Source of the DNA: JACKBK01 sp963707275
GTDB lineage: Bacteria > Chloroflexota > Anaerolineae > JAAEKA01
NCBI GenBank assembly: GCA_963707275.1
Contig: CAVPPH010000012.1
Location: forward strand, 54,466 to 118,465
Length of the DNA: 64,000 nt
Direction: 5' to 3'
The position numbers were made by a program, and so were the translations under genes. The first letter of the stretch is position 1, and each line of letters begins with the position of its first letter. Of the stretch, positions 42,831-52,281 are shown piece by piece. The notes beneath the pieces are model-generated. The model was not told the DNA's origin, made no database searches, and saw only the letters and a list, made by a program, of their open reading frames with translations.

Positions 42831-45800
42831 TCAGGTTCGGCCACAGTCAGAGCGGACTTCGGTTCCACGACCGGGTGTGCTTTGAATCTGCAAGTCACCG
42901 CCAATCTTTCTGGCGCGCTCGGCCATGATACTGATCCCGAAATGTCCATCGGGAATGAGCTGGGGATCAAAGCCGCGACCATCATCGCGGATGTGGAGTT
43001 CCACGTGCACGTGTCGGGTTGGTTGCGCAGCGTCACCTCGACCCTGGTCGCCTCGGTATGTTTGATCACATTATTCAAAGCTTCCTGGGCGACGCGATAG
43101 AATGCCAGGGTTATCTCAGCGGGCAGATGAGGATCGCCCTCGATGTTGATGGAGACGTTCACGTTGCTCGCGCGCACGTGTCGCTTCGGCTAAGGTAGTG
43201 AGTAATTGGTCCAAGCTTTGGTTCGGCGGCGCGTCCGAGCGTAATTCGAGCAGCATAGAGCGCATCTCGGCCAGGGCGCCCCGGATCAACACGCTGAGCC
43301 TTTCCATGTTCTGGCGTCGCGATGTCCTGGTCGCGGTTCCAGATCCGCGGGGTGGCCTCGGCCAGCACGCTGGCGGTAAACAGCGTTTGGGTGACCGAAT
43401 CGTGCAGCTCGCGGGCAATCCGCGATCGTTCGTCGGCTGCCGCTGTTCGCCCGGCTTGCTCGTGGAGTTGGATATTGTCGATGGCCACGGCCAACTGGTT
43501 GGCGAACGTACGCGCTAGATCGATGTCACTTGCCTGATAGTGATTCGCCTGGTCATGCAGGATGTTGAGCAAGCCGATGGTGCGCTCCCCAGTCATCAAG
43601 GGCAGACCCATCCAGCTTCTGCTTGACTTTAGCTCGGCAGCCCACGACCGCAAGTGCACACCGTCCAGCTCGGCCTGGATGGTTTCGTTGGCTTGAATGT
43701 CCGATATGTAGACCGTTTCTTGCCCTTTCAAGACGTTTCGCAGGGACGGCCAATTGCTGATGGAGACCTGCTGAATGGTCACCTCAGGCGGCAACGTCGG
43801 CGAAAGGTAGGCATGAATTGTCAGCGAGTCTTCACCGTCTTCTACTAGCATCAAAGCAGCCCGCTGGAAGTCTACGATCTCATGCAGATGCGGCACAGCA
43901 TGACCGATCAGAGTTTCCAGGTCGGAGATCGAAGCCATGTCGTAGGACATTTCGTTCAACGTGGTCAGAGCTTGTCGGGCCTCCACCTGTTCGGTAATGT
44001 CATCGATGATCCCCAGCACTACCTTCTGGCCGGCTATTTGCAGCTGGCTCAGGCTCAAGCTGGCAAAGTAATGACTATCGTCGCGTCGCCGCAATTGAAT
44101 TCCGAAGTTACTTAAAAAGCCCTCTGCGCTTAACTGCTCCAGAAGTTGAGTACGCTGATCGGGATAGGCATAGAGCATCCTGACATCAGAGTGCAGTAAT
44201 TCGTCTTCCGAGTAGCCGGTCATGTGCTGCAACGCCCGGTTGACTCCCAGAATCTTGCCGTCATAACGTGCAATACAAACGCCCAGGGGCGAGCTGTCGA
44301 ACAAGGTGCTGATCTGCGTGCGGGCATCTTGTAGCTCGTGCGTGCGCTCGACCACCATCGCTTCGAGCTTCTGCTGCTGGATCGTCGCTCGGCGACGCTG
44401 CCACACAAAGCCGCCTGCGACCATGCCTATAGCCAGCAAAGCCGCCGACAAGCGGAACCAAGGGGTCTCCCACCAGGGCGGGGTGATGGTGAGCGCCAAC
44501 GATGCGCCGGCGTCATTCCAGATACCGTCGTCGTTGGACCCGGTCACACGGAACGTGTAGTCGCCGGGATCGAGGTTGGTGTAAGTGACCAACCGGCGAT
44601 CGCTGCCCACTTCCGTCCACGTCTGATCGAATCCTTCCAGCATGTAGCGGTAGCGGTTCTTTTCCGGAGCCGAGTAGTTCAAGGCGGCAAACTCAAACGA
44701 GATGACCCGGTCAAGATAGGAGAGCTTCAGCGCAGTGGATTCTTCAATAGCTTGTTGAAGCACCGAACCATTGTCAATCGGAACAGGCTTGTTGGCCAGT
44801 AGCAAGTCGGTGATGACGACAGGGGGTGCGGTGACATTGTCTTGGATCTGATCGGGATCGAAGGCCAGCAGGCCGTTGGCTGCACCAAAGAACATCTCGC
44901 CGTTGGGGCTCTGGAACGAAACCGCCAATTCGAAGACGTTGCCCGGCAGCCCGTCGTGTTCGTCGTAGTTGCGGAAGGTCTCGGCGCCGGGATCAAATCG
45001 AGACAAGCCGTTGCTGGTGCTGAGCCACAGCCGCCCCTGATCGTCATCCAGAATGCCGAAAATTGCGTCACTGGGCAGGCCATTGTCGTGATCGTAGTGA
45101 CGTCGCCTCACCGGTGTCGGGGTTCAAGCGCGCCAAGCCGCCGCCCCAGGTGCCTACCCAAAGCCTGCCGGCACGGTCGGAAAGAACTGAAGTCACCGAG
45201 TTGGAAGGGAGGCTTTGGGGGTTGCCAGGATCGCCCTGAAAGCGGGTGAAGGTGCCCGTGGCCGGGTCAAAGCGATTGAGACCGCCGGTGACGGTGCCGA
45301 TCCAGAGGTCGCCGTTGCGATCTTCCACCACCGTGTAAACCGCATTGTTGCTCAAGCTCGTCGGGTCGGCCGGATCATGCACGTAGTGGGTGAAGGTTCC
45401 CGTCGCCGGGTCGAAGCGATCCAGCCCCGCATCCCACGTTCCTACCCAAACGCTGCCAGACCGATCCACCAGAACAGAGGTGGTCCGATCCGAATTGAGG
45501 CTCGCCGGATTATCCGGATCGTTCCGGTAATGAACAGATTGGCCCGTCGCAGGATCGAATTTGTCCAGGCCTCCGCCAAACGTGGCCAGCCATAACTGAC
45601 CATCGCGGCTCGGGGCGATACTCCAGATGTCGTTGTGGCTGATGCTGGCAGGGTCAGCCAAATCATGCTGAAAGTGACTGACCTGGCCCGAAGCGCGGAT
45701 CGATCCTGTTCAACCCGCTGCTGGCCGTCGAGATCCACAGGATGCCCTGCGGGTCCTCGTAGATCGCATCGATTTCGTCGGCGGCGAGACTGTTGGAATC

Positions 45801-46997
45801 ATCAGGATGGTGCTGAAAAACCCGAAACGGCTTTGGCTGAAGGTCGAGCGCAAATGCACCTGTGCCGGTGGCAAACCACTCGGTGTCGGCATCGCCGAAC
45901 ATATCGGTGATTTGGGTTGCTGCAAATCCCGAAGAGTCCTTGTCGTCAAGCCCGAAACGCCGGATCGTCCCGGTTTGCGGGTCCAGCCGATTGAGACCGC
46001 CACCAAAAGTGCCAACCCATAGCGCGCCCGTGGCGTCCTGATGGATGGAAAAGACGCCATCCTGGCTCAAGCTCTGCGGATCGTTTGGATCATTCCGGTA
46101 ATGAGCGAACGTCTCGGTCGCTCGATCAAAGCGGTCGAGGCCGCCGCCCCAGGTGCCTACCCAAAGCGTGCCGCTGCTGTCTTCTGACAAGGCCCGGATC
46201 GTATCGTTGCTTAAGCTGGCAGGATTGTCCGGATCGTGGCGGTAATGGGTGAAGGTCTCCGTGGCGGGGTCGAAGCGGTCGAGCCCGGCGTCGGTGCCCA
46301 CCCACAGTGCGCCGTCCTCATCTTCCCACAGCGCAAACACATTGTCGTTGCCGAGACTGGCGGCCTGAGTTGGATCATTCTGGTAGTGGCTGAAAACTCC
46401 CGTCGCGCGATCGAAGCGATTCAACCCGCCATCGCGCGTGCCCACCCACAACGCACCGGCTCGGTCCTCCAGGATGGCGTAGACCTTGTCGCTGCTCAGG
46501 CTGTCAGGGTTCGTGACGTCATGTTGAAAGCGGGTGAAGGTTTCTGTGTCCCGTTCGAAACGATTGAGGCCGCCGTCCCAGGTGCCAATCCAGAGCGTTC
46601 CGGCCCGGTCTTCGTACACCGTTCTAACCTTGTTGTCGCTCAGGCTGGTTGGGTCGGTCAGGGCGTACTTGAAGACCTTCATCTCATAGCCGTCGTACCG
46701 GTTCAGACCGTCCAGCGTGCCAAACCACATGAAGCCGCGATGGTCGCGGAGGACGCTCCAAACTTCCGAGCTGGTGAGGCCTTGCTCGGCGGAGACGCTT
46801 GCAAAGCGAAAGGGCGGAGTGTCATCTGTCGGCGCAACGGTCTGGCCTGGTTTCGGCCCAGATCTTGGGGCAGGGCTTACGATCGCGTCTGTCGTCGAGG
46901 CGCCGGCACCCGAAACGAAAGCCGGAATCGACAATGCACCGGCCAAAAAAGACAGACACAAAACGAACACGACGGTCTTCACTACTATCGTCCTCAC
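42831..46997 (-). CDS. Large propeller sensor histidine kinase (Reg_prop, Y_Y_Y, PAS, GAF, HisKA_3), about five frame breaks
   Basis: Reading across breaks near 45690, 45107, 43325, 43180 and 43020, the gene encodes ~1,390 residues. Order: signal/anchor (VVFVLCLSFLAGALSIPAF), a dozen or so propeller repeats of the type LWVGTWGGGLDRFD with FTHYRHDPDNPASLSND, a Y_Y_Y domain (YRYMLEGFDQTWTEVGSDRR), one membrane helix (WFRLSAALLAIGMVAGGFVW), PAS (ISTLFDSSPLGVCIARYDGK), GAF (FANQLAVAIDNIQLHEQAG), HisKA_3 (IARELHDSVTQTLF) and HATPase (AQEALNNVIKH, DDGRGFDPQ). The exported double propeller resembles the glycan-sensing kinases of Bacteroidetes. The NarL regulator follows 15 bases downstream. Confidence 0.88.
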
Positions 46998-47100
46998 GCA
47001 CGGCAGAGCAGGGGAAGAGGCACCGCCACAGGCTCACTCACACGTCTGGAACACGACAATCTTGGTTTGTTGTGGATCTGTGCGCTCAACTTTGGCGTAA

Positions 47101-47665
47101 CGGTCGATCCATTCTAGCATCGGTGCCTGGCAGAGCCAAACCAAGAAGCCTGAGGCCTTCCTGCGCGCCTTCTACGACGACGGCACACCGCTCGGCTCGG
47201 CCCAGGACGCCGAGTGCCAGATCGACAGCATCGCCCAATCGTGGGCTGTGTTGTCCCGGGCGGGTGAACCGGGCCGCGCCGCGCAAGCCATGGACGCGGT
47301 GCGGCGTCGCCTGGTGCGAACTGAAGACAACCTGGTCCTGCTCTTCACGCCACCTTTCGACAAGACGCCACACGATCCGGGCTACATCAAGGGCTACCTG
47401 CCGGGCATCCGCGAGAATGGCGGCCAGTACACCCACGCCGCGCTGTGGAGCGCCTGGGCCTTCGCCGAGCTGGGCCAGTCTGAGACGGCGGAAAGGCTCT
47501 TCCGGCTGCTCAACCCCATCTACCACGCCGACACCCCTGCCAAAGTAGCGCAATACAAGGTCGAGCCTTACGTCGTCGCCGCCGATGTTTACAGCGTGGC
47601 GCCACACACCGGGCGGGGCGGCTGGACCTGGTACACCGGCTCGGCTGCCTGGATGGATCGACTGG
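47101..47665 (+). pseudogene. GH94 (cyclic glucan synthase/cellobiose phosphorylase-like) C-terminal remnant
   Basis: The open frame shows AFLRAFYDDGTPLGSAQDAE, ENGGQYTHAALWSAWAFAEL, LFRLLNPIYHADTP, YKVEPYVVAADVYSVAPHTG and RGGWTWYTGSAAWM, the C-terminal catalytic end of NdvB/GH94 proteins, which are normally up to ~2,800 residues. The upstream part is missing (an in-frame stop lies at 47098), and after WMDRLE the sequence runs into the intergenic promoter module B. It is a truncated remnant, located just before the second zinc-ribbon copy. Confidence 0.75.
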
Positions 47666-47676
47666 AAAGCGTACAA

Positions 47677-47770
47677 CAAAAGTCGCACGCGCTGCCCCTG
47701 GCGCTGCCCTTTTGCCATCCCAAAACCTGGCGGTTGCGCTGATGACAGGGGAACGCCCTTCTGTTATGCT
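47677..47770 (+). repeat. Upstream promoter module, copy B
   Basis: CAAAAGTCGCAC (47677-47688) through TATGCT (47765-47770). ATGACA (47742-47747) stands 17 bases before TATGCT and is the likely -35. Very similar to copy C at 50314-50406 and recognisably related to copy A at 27763-27866. It drives the CarD remnant and zinc-ribbon copy 2. Confidence 0.7.
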
Positions 47771-47912
47771 ACGAATAACGGTTTTGGCACCATCCGCGGC
47801 TTGACGCGTCGCGATCGGTTCCAACGGAGCGAGGACGGTGCGGCCAGCGAGCGCGTGTCTGGCCAGGCGCAGGATTATTGCGACATCCCGCTTGTGAAAC
47901 TGATGATCCAAT
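47754..47912 (+). pseudogene. CarD-like gene remnant
   Basis: The frame NNGFGTIRGLTRRDRFQRSE followed by DGAASERVSGQAQDYCDIPL duplicates the region around the first strands and the unusual insertion of the CarD-like protein at 28836-29390, at protein and DNA level, but it lacks the start, the rest of the Tudor-like domain and the helical domain. It ends just before the ribosome site of zinc-ribbon copy 2. Confidence 0.7.
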
Positions 47913-47926
47913 AAAGGAGTACAGCC

Positions 47927-48403
47927 GTGAATGATTTCGAACCCTGGGAGTTTACCTGTAAGACATGCGGCGGCCACAGACTAAACGTCTTTCGCACATG
48001 GACCATGCTGGCTGGGCCTGATAGTGAACGCTGGCAGGAATGGGGACCGCTCGAGGCTAATCATCTCTGGCGCTTTGAATTCAAAAAGAAGCTGGAGAAA
48101 GAAGCAGATAGGGACGAGGCCTTTGAGGGATGGGATTTCGCTGAGTATGTAAAACAAGGTGGCTCTTACTATCGGCCAGAGGATTATGAGGCCGATGAGC
48201 CGGAGGAAAACCCGGGAAACGACGTGTTCTACGTGCGTTGTGCAAGCTGCGACCGCGAGATCGAATTTGGTTGGTCACAATCCAACCGTGGTGGGGGCAT
48301 ATTTCCCGTGGAGTGTTCTGATTTCATTCCCGGGAAAATCTGGCCGGAACCCAGATATTTGGATTCCTGGCACAAGAAGGGCTGGCTCGGGAGCGAGAGA
48401 TAG
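47927..48403 (+). CDS. Zinc-ribbon protein of unknown function, copy 2
   Basis: This is the near-identical paralogue of the protein at 33133-33618, with the same CKTCGG and CASCDREIEFGW pairs and acidic middle; only the last ~15 residues differ noticeably. It starts with GTG (ATG in copy 1) after a good AAAGGAG site, better than that of copy 1. Similarity continues some 30 bases past the stop. It lies in a second stress cluster behind promoter module B and before the GH13 gene. Function unknown. Confidence 0.7.
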   Translation: MNDFEPWEFTCKTCGGHRLNVFRTWTMLAGPDSERWQEWGPLEANHLWRFEFKKKLEKEADRDEAFEGWDFAEYVKQGGSYYRPEDYEADEPEENPGNDVFYVRCASCDREIEFGWSQSNRGGGIFPVECSDFIPGKIWPEPRYLDSWHKKGWLGSER

Positions 48404-48460
48404 CCAGCCCTGACCTGTGAAACGAGGTAGATCACCGTTCGGGTTTACAGGAACTAACTA

Positions 48461-50245
48461 ATGAGCGACAACACCAACATACCTGACATGGGAGCGACCC
48501 CTCACGACGGAGGCATTGCCTTTCGCGTGTGGGCGCCGCATGCCCAGCGGGTCTCCGTCATCGGATCATTCAATGGATGGGACGGCAACGCACACCCTTT
48601 GCACTCTGAGGAAAACGGTTTCTGGTACGGCGACGCAGCCGAGGCTCAGGTCGGCGACGAGTACAAATTCCTGCTGAGGACAGAGCAAGGCGAGTTCAAA
48701 CGCATCGACCCATATGCCCGCAAGGTGACCAATTCGGTCGGCAACGCTATCGTCCGCGATCGGACCTTCGACTGGGAGGGGGACAACTACCGTCTCGCTC
48801 CATGGAACGAACTGGTCATCTACGAGTTGCATGTCGGTACGTTCAACGCTGAGAACGGCGGCGCCCCCGGCAAGTTCGCCGAGGTGTCGGCCCGTCTTGG
48901 CCACCTCAAAAAGCTCGGCGTCAATGCGATCCAGATCATGCCCATCGCCCAGTTTGCCGGGGAACGGTCGTGGGGATACAACCCATCCCACATATTCTCG
49001 GTTGAGGCTGACTACGGCGGTCCGTTGGCGTTCAAGCATTTCGTCAAACGCGCCCATGAGCACGGCATTGCAGTGATCCTCGACGTTGTATACAACCACC
49101 TCGGCCCGAGTGACCTTGATCTCTGGCAGTTTGACGGCTGGTCCGAAAACGATCGCGGGGGCATCTACTTCTACAACGACGAACGGGCAGCGACCCCGTG
49201 GGGTGACACACGGCCAGACTATGGGCGCGGCGCGGTCCGGCAGTTTCTTCTCGATAACGTCCGGATGTGGTTGGAGGAATACCACGTGGACGGCCTACGC
49301 TTCGACGGTACCGGTTACATTCGCACCGTCGATGGCCCTGGCAGCGCTGACCTGCCCGACGGCTGGAGCCTGCTGCAGGCGATGAACAGCCTGGTCAACC
49401 AGAATTTTCCCGGTCGGATAACGATCGCTGAAGATTTGCAGAACAACAGACAGATCACTCAGGACGTAGGAGCAGGCGGGGCAGGGTTCGGCTCGCAGTG
49501 GGACTCCAATTTCGTCCACCCTATTCGCCAGGCCGTGATCGCCTCTCAGGATGAGCAGCGCTCGCTGGCTGCCGTCCGCGACGCGATCGATTATCGCTAC
49601 AACGATGACGCCTTCGACCGGGTGATCTACAGCGAATCGCACGACGAGGTGGCGAATGGCAAGGCACGCGTGCCGCAAGAGATCAACCCACAGGATCCCA
49701 GGGGCTGGTACGCGCAGAAACGATCGACGCTGGCCGCCGCCATGGTTTTCACGGCTCCCGGTATCCCGATGCTGTTCCAGGGTCAGGAATTCCTCGAAGG
49801 AGGCTGGTTCCGTGACACGACGCCGCTCGACTGGGACCAAAGCGGAACGTTCCACGGCATTGTTCGGCTGTACCACGACCTCATTGGGCTGCGGCTCAAC
49901 CACAACGGTTTCACCCGCGGCCTTTGCGGGCAGTTCACCCAGGTCTTTCACCTCGACGACGAACGCAAAGTCATCGCGTTTCAGCGCTGGGATTCGGGCG
50001 GACCGCGCGACGACGTCGTGGTGGTGGCTAATTTCCTTGGCGAGCCGCAGGAGGGCTACGTCATCGGCTTCCCGACTGCGGGACCATGGAAGCTTCGTTT
50101 CAACAGCGATTGGCAGGGCTATAGCGATGCCTTCGAAGGCTATACAAGCGGAGATGTGGTTGCAGAACCGGGCGCGCACGACGGATTGCCCGCCTACTCT
50201 GCGCTTTCCATTGGTCCCTACAGCGTGCTGATCTATTCGCAATGA
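48461..50245 (+). CDS. GH13 alpha-glucan branching/trehalohydrolase-like enzyme
   Basis: The 594-residue protein has an N-terminal CBM48/isoamylase domain (FRVWAPHAQRVSVIGSFNGW) and a GH13 barrel with VIYELHVGTFN, ILDVVYNHLGPSD, the nucleophile in GLRFDGTGYIR, the acid/base in ITIAEDLQ and the third acid in YSESHDEVANGK, then a C-terminal beta domain. The pattern is closest to 1,4-alpha-glucan branching enzymes and maltooligosyltrehalose trehalohydrolases; the exact activity is open. The gene is behind zinc-ribbon copy 2 in a stress cluster, which would fit trehalose or glycogen metabolism. Confidence 0.88.
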   Translation: MSDNTNIPDMGATPHDGGIAFRVWAPHAQRVSVIGSFNGWDGNAHPLHSEENGFWYGDAAEAQVGDEYKFLLRTEQGEFKRIDPYARKVTNSVGNAIVRDRTFDWEGDNYRLAPWNELVIYELHVGTFNAENGGAPGKFAEVSARLGHLKKLGVNAIQIMPIAQFAGERSWGYNPSHIFSVEADYGGPLAFKHFVKRAHEHGIAVILDVVYNHLGPSDLDLWQFDGWSENDRGGIYFYNDERAATPWGDTRPDYGRGAVRQFLLDNVRMWLEEYHVDGLRFDGTGYIRTVDGPGSADLPDGWSLLQAMNSLVNQNFPGRITIAEDLQNNRQITQDVGAGGAGFGSQWDSNFVHPIRQAVIASQDEQRSLAAVRDAIDYRYNDDAFDRVIYSESHDEVANGKARVPQEINPQDPRGWYAQKRSTLAAAMVFTAPGIPMLFQGQEFLEGGWFRDTTPLDWDQSGTFHGIVRLYHDLIGLRLNHNGFTRGLCGQFTQVFHLDDERKVIAFQRWDSGGPRDDVVVVANFLGEPQEGYVIGFPTAGPWKLRFNSDWQGYSDAFEGYTSGDVVAEPGAHDGLPAYSALSIGPYSVLIYSQ

Positions 50246-50313
50246 AGGCCCGGTATGTGCGACATTATGACGGTGAGGCAACCACCTTGACACCTACACC
50301 AAACAGCGTACGA

Positions 50314-50406
50314 CAAAAGTCGCACGCGCTGCAACAGGAATGGCCGTTTTGCCGTGCTAAACCTGGCGGTTGCGCTGATGACAGCAGGGTGCCGTTCTGC
50401 TATGCT
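50314..50406 (+). repeat. Upstream promoter module, copy C
   Basis: CAAAAGTCGCAC (50314-50325), CCTGGCGGTTGCGC, ATGACA (50378-50383), 17-base spacer, TATGCT (50401-50406). Closely matches copy B. It precedes the YtxH and CsbD-like genes. Confidence 0.7.
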
Positions 50407-50466
50407 ACGGATAGAAGAAAGAGATTCTTCCAGGCCGCGCAAGAATTGACAGAAGGAGACTGAAAA

Positions 50467-50805
50467 ATGGCAAAACACGGACACGATCACGAACAAGAGA
50501 AAGACGTCCCGCAACCGCGAGGCTTCAAGGCTCGGGTGCTGGCTGCCCTGCTGGTCGGAATGCTGATCGGCACATTGGCGGGCACCGTGGCAATGCTATT
50601 GCTGGCGCCGCGTTCAGGCAAGAATACCCGGGCCAGGCTTCAGCGGCAAGGCCACGAGTTGGGCGACCAAACAGCCGAGTCCATCGAAGATGTTCTGGCA
50701 CAGGCCCGCGAAATTACCCACCATCTCACGCTCGATGCACGCAAACAGGCAAAGCAGTTGGAGAAACGCGGTCAGGCAATGTTCGACGGACAAATGGGAA
50801 ATTAG
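50467..50805 (+). CDS. YtxH-domain general stress protein
   Basis: The 112-residue protein has a His/charged N-terminus (HGHDHEQEKD), one membrane helix (VLAALLVGMLIGTLAGTVAM) ending in LLLAPRSGKNTRA, and an amphipathic helical tail (AESIEDVLAQAREITHHL, DARKQAKQLEKRG). This is the YtxH pattern, a small membrane-anchored general-stress protein. A short homologue lies at 28617-28781. AGAAGGAGA precedes ATG 50467. It is the first gene after promoter module C. Confidence 0.85.
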   Translation: MAKHGHDHEQEKDVPQPRGFKARVLAALLVGMLIGTLAGTVAMLLLAPRSGKNTRARLQRQGHELGDQTAESIEDVLAQAREITHHLTLDARKQAKQLEKRGQAMFDGQMGN

Positions 50806-50829
50806 CATGAGAACTATGGAGTTGACGCG

Positions 50830-51051
50830 ATGAACAACGATATGTTGGAGGCCAGGTGGCTGGAAGTAGGTAGTGAGACAAGAAGATGGTGGAGCAAGCT
50901 AACCGATGACGATCTGAAGAGGATCGGCGGCAGTTCTCTGCTACTGGCGGACGCGCTGCAGGAGCGATACGGCTACACCAGATGGCACGCTGAGTCGCAG
51001 AGCAACCGTTGGATGCGTGATCACCAGACTGACCAGCTCTCCGACGTGTAG
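50830..51051 (+). CDS. CsbD-like general stress protein
   Basis: The 73-residue protein follows the CsbD pattern: W-L-VGSETRRWWSKLTDDDLKRI, then LLADALQERYGYTRWHAE and a terminal polar tail. CsbD proteins are abundant small sigma-B-type stress proteins of unknown mechanism. It is 24 bases after the YtxH gene in the same transcript. The ribosome site is weak. Confidence 0.75.
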   Translation: MNNDMLEARWLEVGSETRRWWSKLTDDDLKRIGGSSLLLADALQERYGYTRWHAESQSNRWMRDHQTDQLSDV

Positions 51052-51180
51052 CTGCGTCCCGTGTAGCATCGCATCTGGCAATCTGCGAGGCTGCAATCGA
51101 CAAGTCCTTTGGTGATCTGCCGTTGAACGGCCTTCTACATGACAGTTGAGTTCATAACTCAGACTGGAGGAACGAACACA

Positions 51181-51627
51181 GTGTGCATTCGAGTGCTGAT
51201 CGCCGACGACCAACCGAGAGCTCGGCGCAGCCTGAGAGCCTTGCTCACTGCGATGGGCTGGAGCGCCGCGAGCGACCTCGGGCAGCCTGCCGCTGCCAGT
51301 TCCTTTCCTGTCAAGATCGTCGGAGAAGCAAAGAATGGCCAGGAAGCAATTGAGCAAATGCTCGCTGTCCATCCTGATGTCGTTGTGATGGATCTGCAAC
51401 AGGACACAACGTCCATTGCGGAGCCAAAGCTGGACGGCTCGGCAACGATCCGTGTGATCAAGAGCACCTGGCCGGCGGTCAGGATCGTGGTGTTGACGAT
51501 GTATGCCACCGATCGCGCGCTCGCGTTGGCGGCCGGAGCAGATGCGTTTCTGCTCAAGGGCTGTCCCACCAGTGAGTTATTGGATGCAGTAATGCCCAAC
51601 GGGGCAACCGGGCCTGTTCAGTATTGA
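51181..51627 (+). CDS. Single-domain response regulator
   Basis: A receiver domain: IADDQPRARRSLRALL with the acidic pair, VVVMDLQQD with the phosphoacceptor, VVLTMYA and FLLKG with the lysine. It lacks an output domain. Between helix 1 and strand 2 there is an insertion (GWSAASDLGQPAAASSFPVK). GTG 51181 is favoured by GGAGG ten bases upstream and by starting at the first strand; an in-frame ATG at 51139 would add 14 residues. It follows the CsbD gene. Confidence 0.75.
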   Translation: MCIRVLIADDQPRARRSLRALLTAMGWSAASDLGQPAAASSFPVKIVGEAKNGQEAIEQMLAVHPDVVVMDLQQDTTSIAEPKLDGSATIRVIKSTWPAVRIVVLTMYATDRALALAAGADAFLLKGCPTSELLDAVMPNGATGPVQY

Positions 51628-51694
51628 ATTCAGGGCTACCCTGACCCGATGCTGGCAGGCAAGACGCAATTTGCAGCGAGACAAGGAGACAACC

Positions 51695-51997
51695 ATGGAT
51701 ACGAATTTTCTAGAAGAGACGACGCAGATTCTGACCGAGTTTGCCAGCGAGAAATTCTCTTCCGATGTGCTGGAGGTGCAGGGGCCGTCACAGGAGGGCT
51801 CTACCTACCGCTGGCGCATCGTCAGTAACCGAAACAAAGAAGTGACGGTCGTCGAAACGACCAAGAAGCCCTTTTTCGGCAAGCTGACGATGACCGGCAT
51901 CGAAGTATACGGTCTGGGGGACACGAAGACGCTGGAACCCAACCTGGAAGACCTGAAGGTCTTTCTGGACCAGGCTGAGTTGACGCTGGTTCGCTAG
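51695..51997 (+). CDS. Small protein of unknown function
   Basis: The 100-residue protein (start MDTNFLEETTQILTEFASEK; later YRWRIVSNRNKEVTVVETTK and TGIEVYGLGDTK) is soluble and looks alpha/beta, with a helix, three or four strands and a C-terminal helix. AAGGAGA before ATG 51695 makes it a real gene. I do not recognise the family. It ends the second stress cluster and is followed by the hairpin at 52029. Confidence 0.6.
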   Translation: MDTNFLEETTQILTEFASEKFSSDVLEVQGPSQEGSTYRWRIVSNRNKEVTVVETTKKPFFGKLTMTGIEVYGLGDTKTLEPNLEDLKVFLDQAELTLVR

Positions 51998-52028
51998 GGT
52001 CGGTATGGGTCCTCGGCTTTTCAGATAG

Positions 52029-52060
52029 ACAAGTCCGGCAGGTTCCTGTGCCGGACTTGT
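52029..52060 (+). terminator. Terminator-like hairpin after stress cluster 2
   Basis: ACAAGTCCGGCA (52029-52040) pairs perfectly with TGCCGGACTTGT (52049-52060). The T run that follows is short (GTCTTG). Confidence 0.65.
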
Positions 52061-52075
52061 GTCTTGCCTGGATTC

Positions 52076-52104
52076 TTGACGATGCCAATCTTCGGTGTTA
52101 GGAT
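52076..52104 (+). promoter_or_regulatory. Promoter of the tRNA-like transcript
   Basis: TTGACG (52076-52081), 17-base spacer, TAGGAT (52099-52104). Same boxes, same spacing and similar spacer end (GGTGT/AATGT) as the tRNA-Glu promoter at 25486. Confidence 0.65.
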
Positions 52105-52110
52105 ATCCGG

Positions 52111-52198
52111 CGAAGAACGATGTCGTGGTGATGACAAGGACCGGGAGACCAGACTTTCAAACCCGCGACCAGGTTCCGTAACGCGTGGAACCGGCCCC
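52111..52198 (+). ncRNA. tRNA-Glu-derived small RNA or tRNA pseudogene
   Basis: Around 52158-52175 the sequence CTTTCAAACCCGCGACCAGG keeps the tRNA-Glu anticodon loop CTTTCAA and the GCGAC variable-loop segment at the same spacing as in the true gene (25566-25586), with AAGGAC upstream as in the D arm and a GGTTCC/GGAACC arm in place of the T arm. The acceptor stem cannot be formed and the anticodon stem is broken. With its own promoter (52076) and terminator (52212) it forms an independent unit of about 120 bases. Confidence 0.4.
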
Positions 52199-52211
52199 GC
52201 GTGCGCCCAAT

Positions 52212-52238
52212 GATCTCGCTGCGACAGCGAGATCGTTT
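52212..52238 (+). terminator. Intrinsic terminator of the tRNA-like unit
   Basis: GATCTCGCTG (52212-52221) pairs with CAGCGAGATC (52225-52234) with loop CGA, followed by GTTTCT. Confidence 0.75.
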
Positions 52239-52281
52239 CTATTTGGCGCAGCACCCTGAACCAAACGGAGGACCCTCCAGC

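Noticed and set aside
33133..48430. Composite transposon bounded by the zinc-ribbon repeats
   Set aside because: No transposase, terminal inverted repeats or target duplications are visible; the repeats are ordinary genes in direct orientation.
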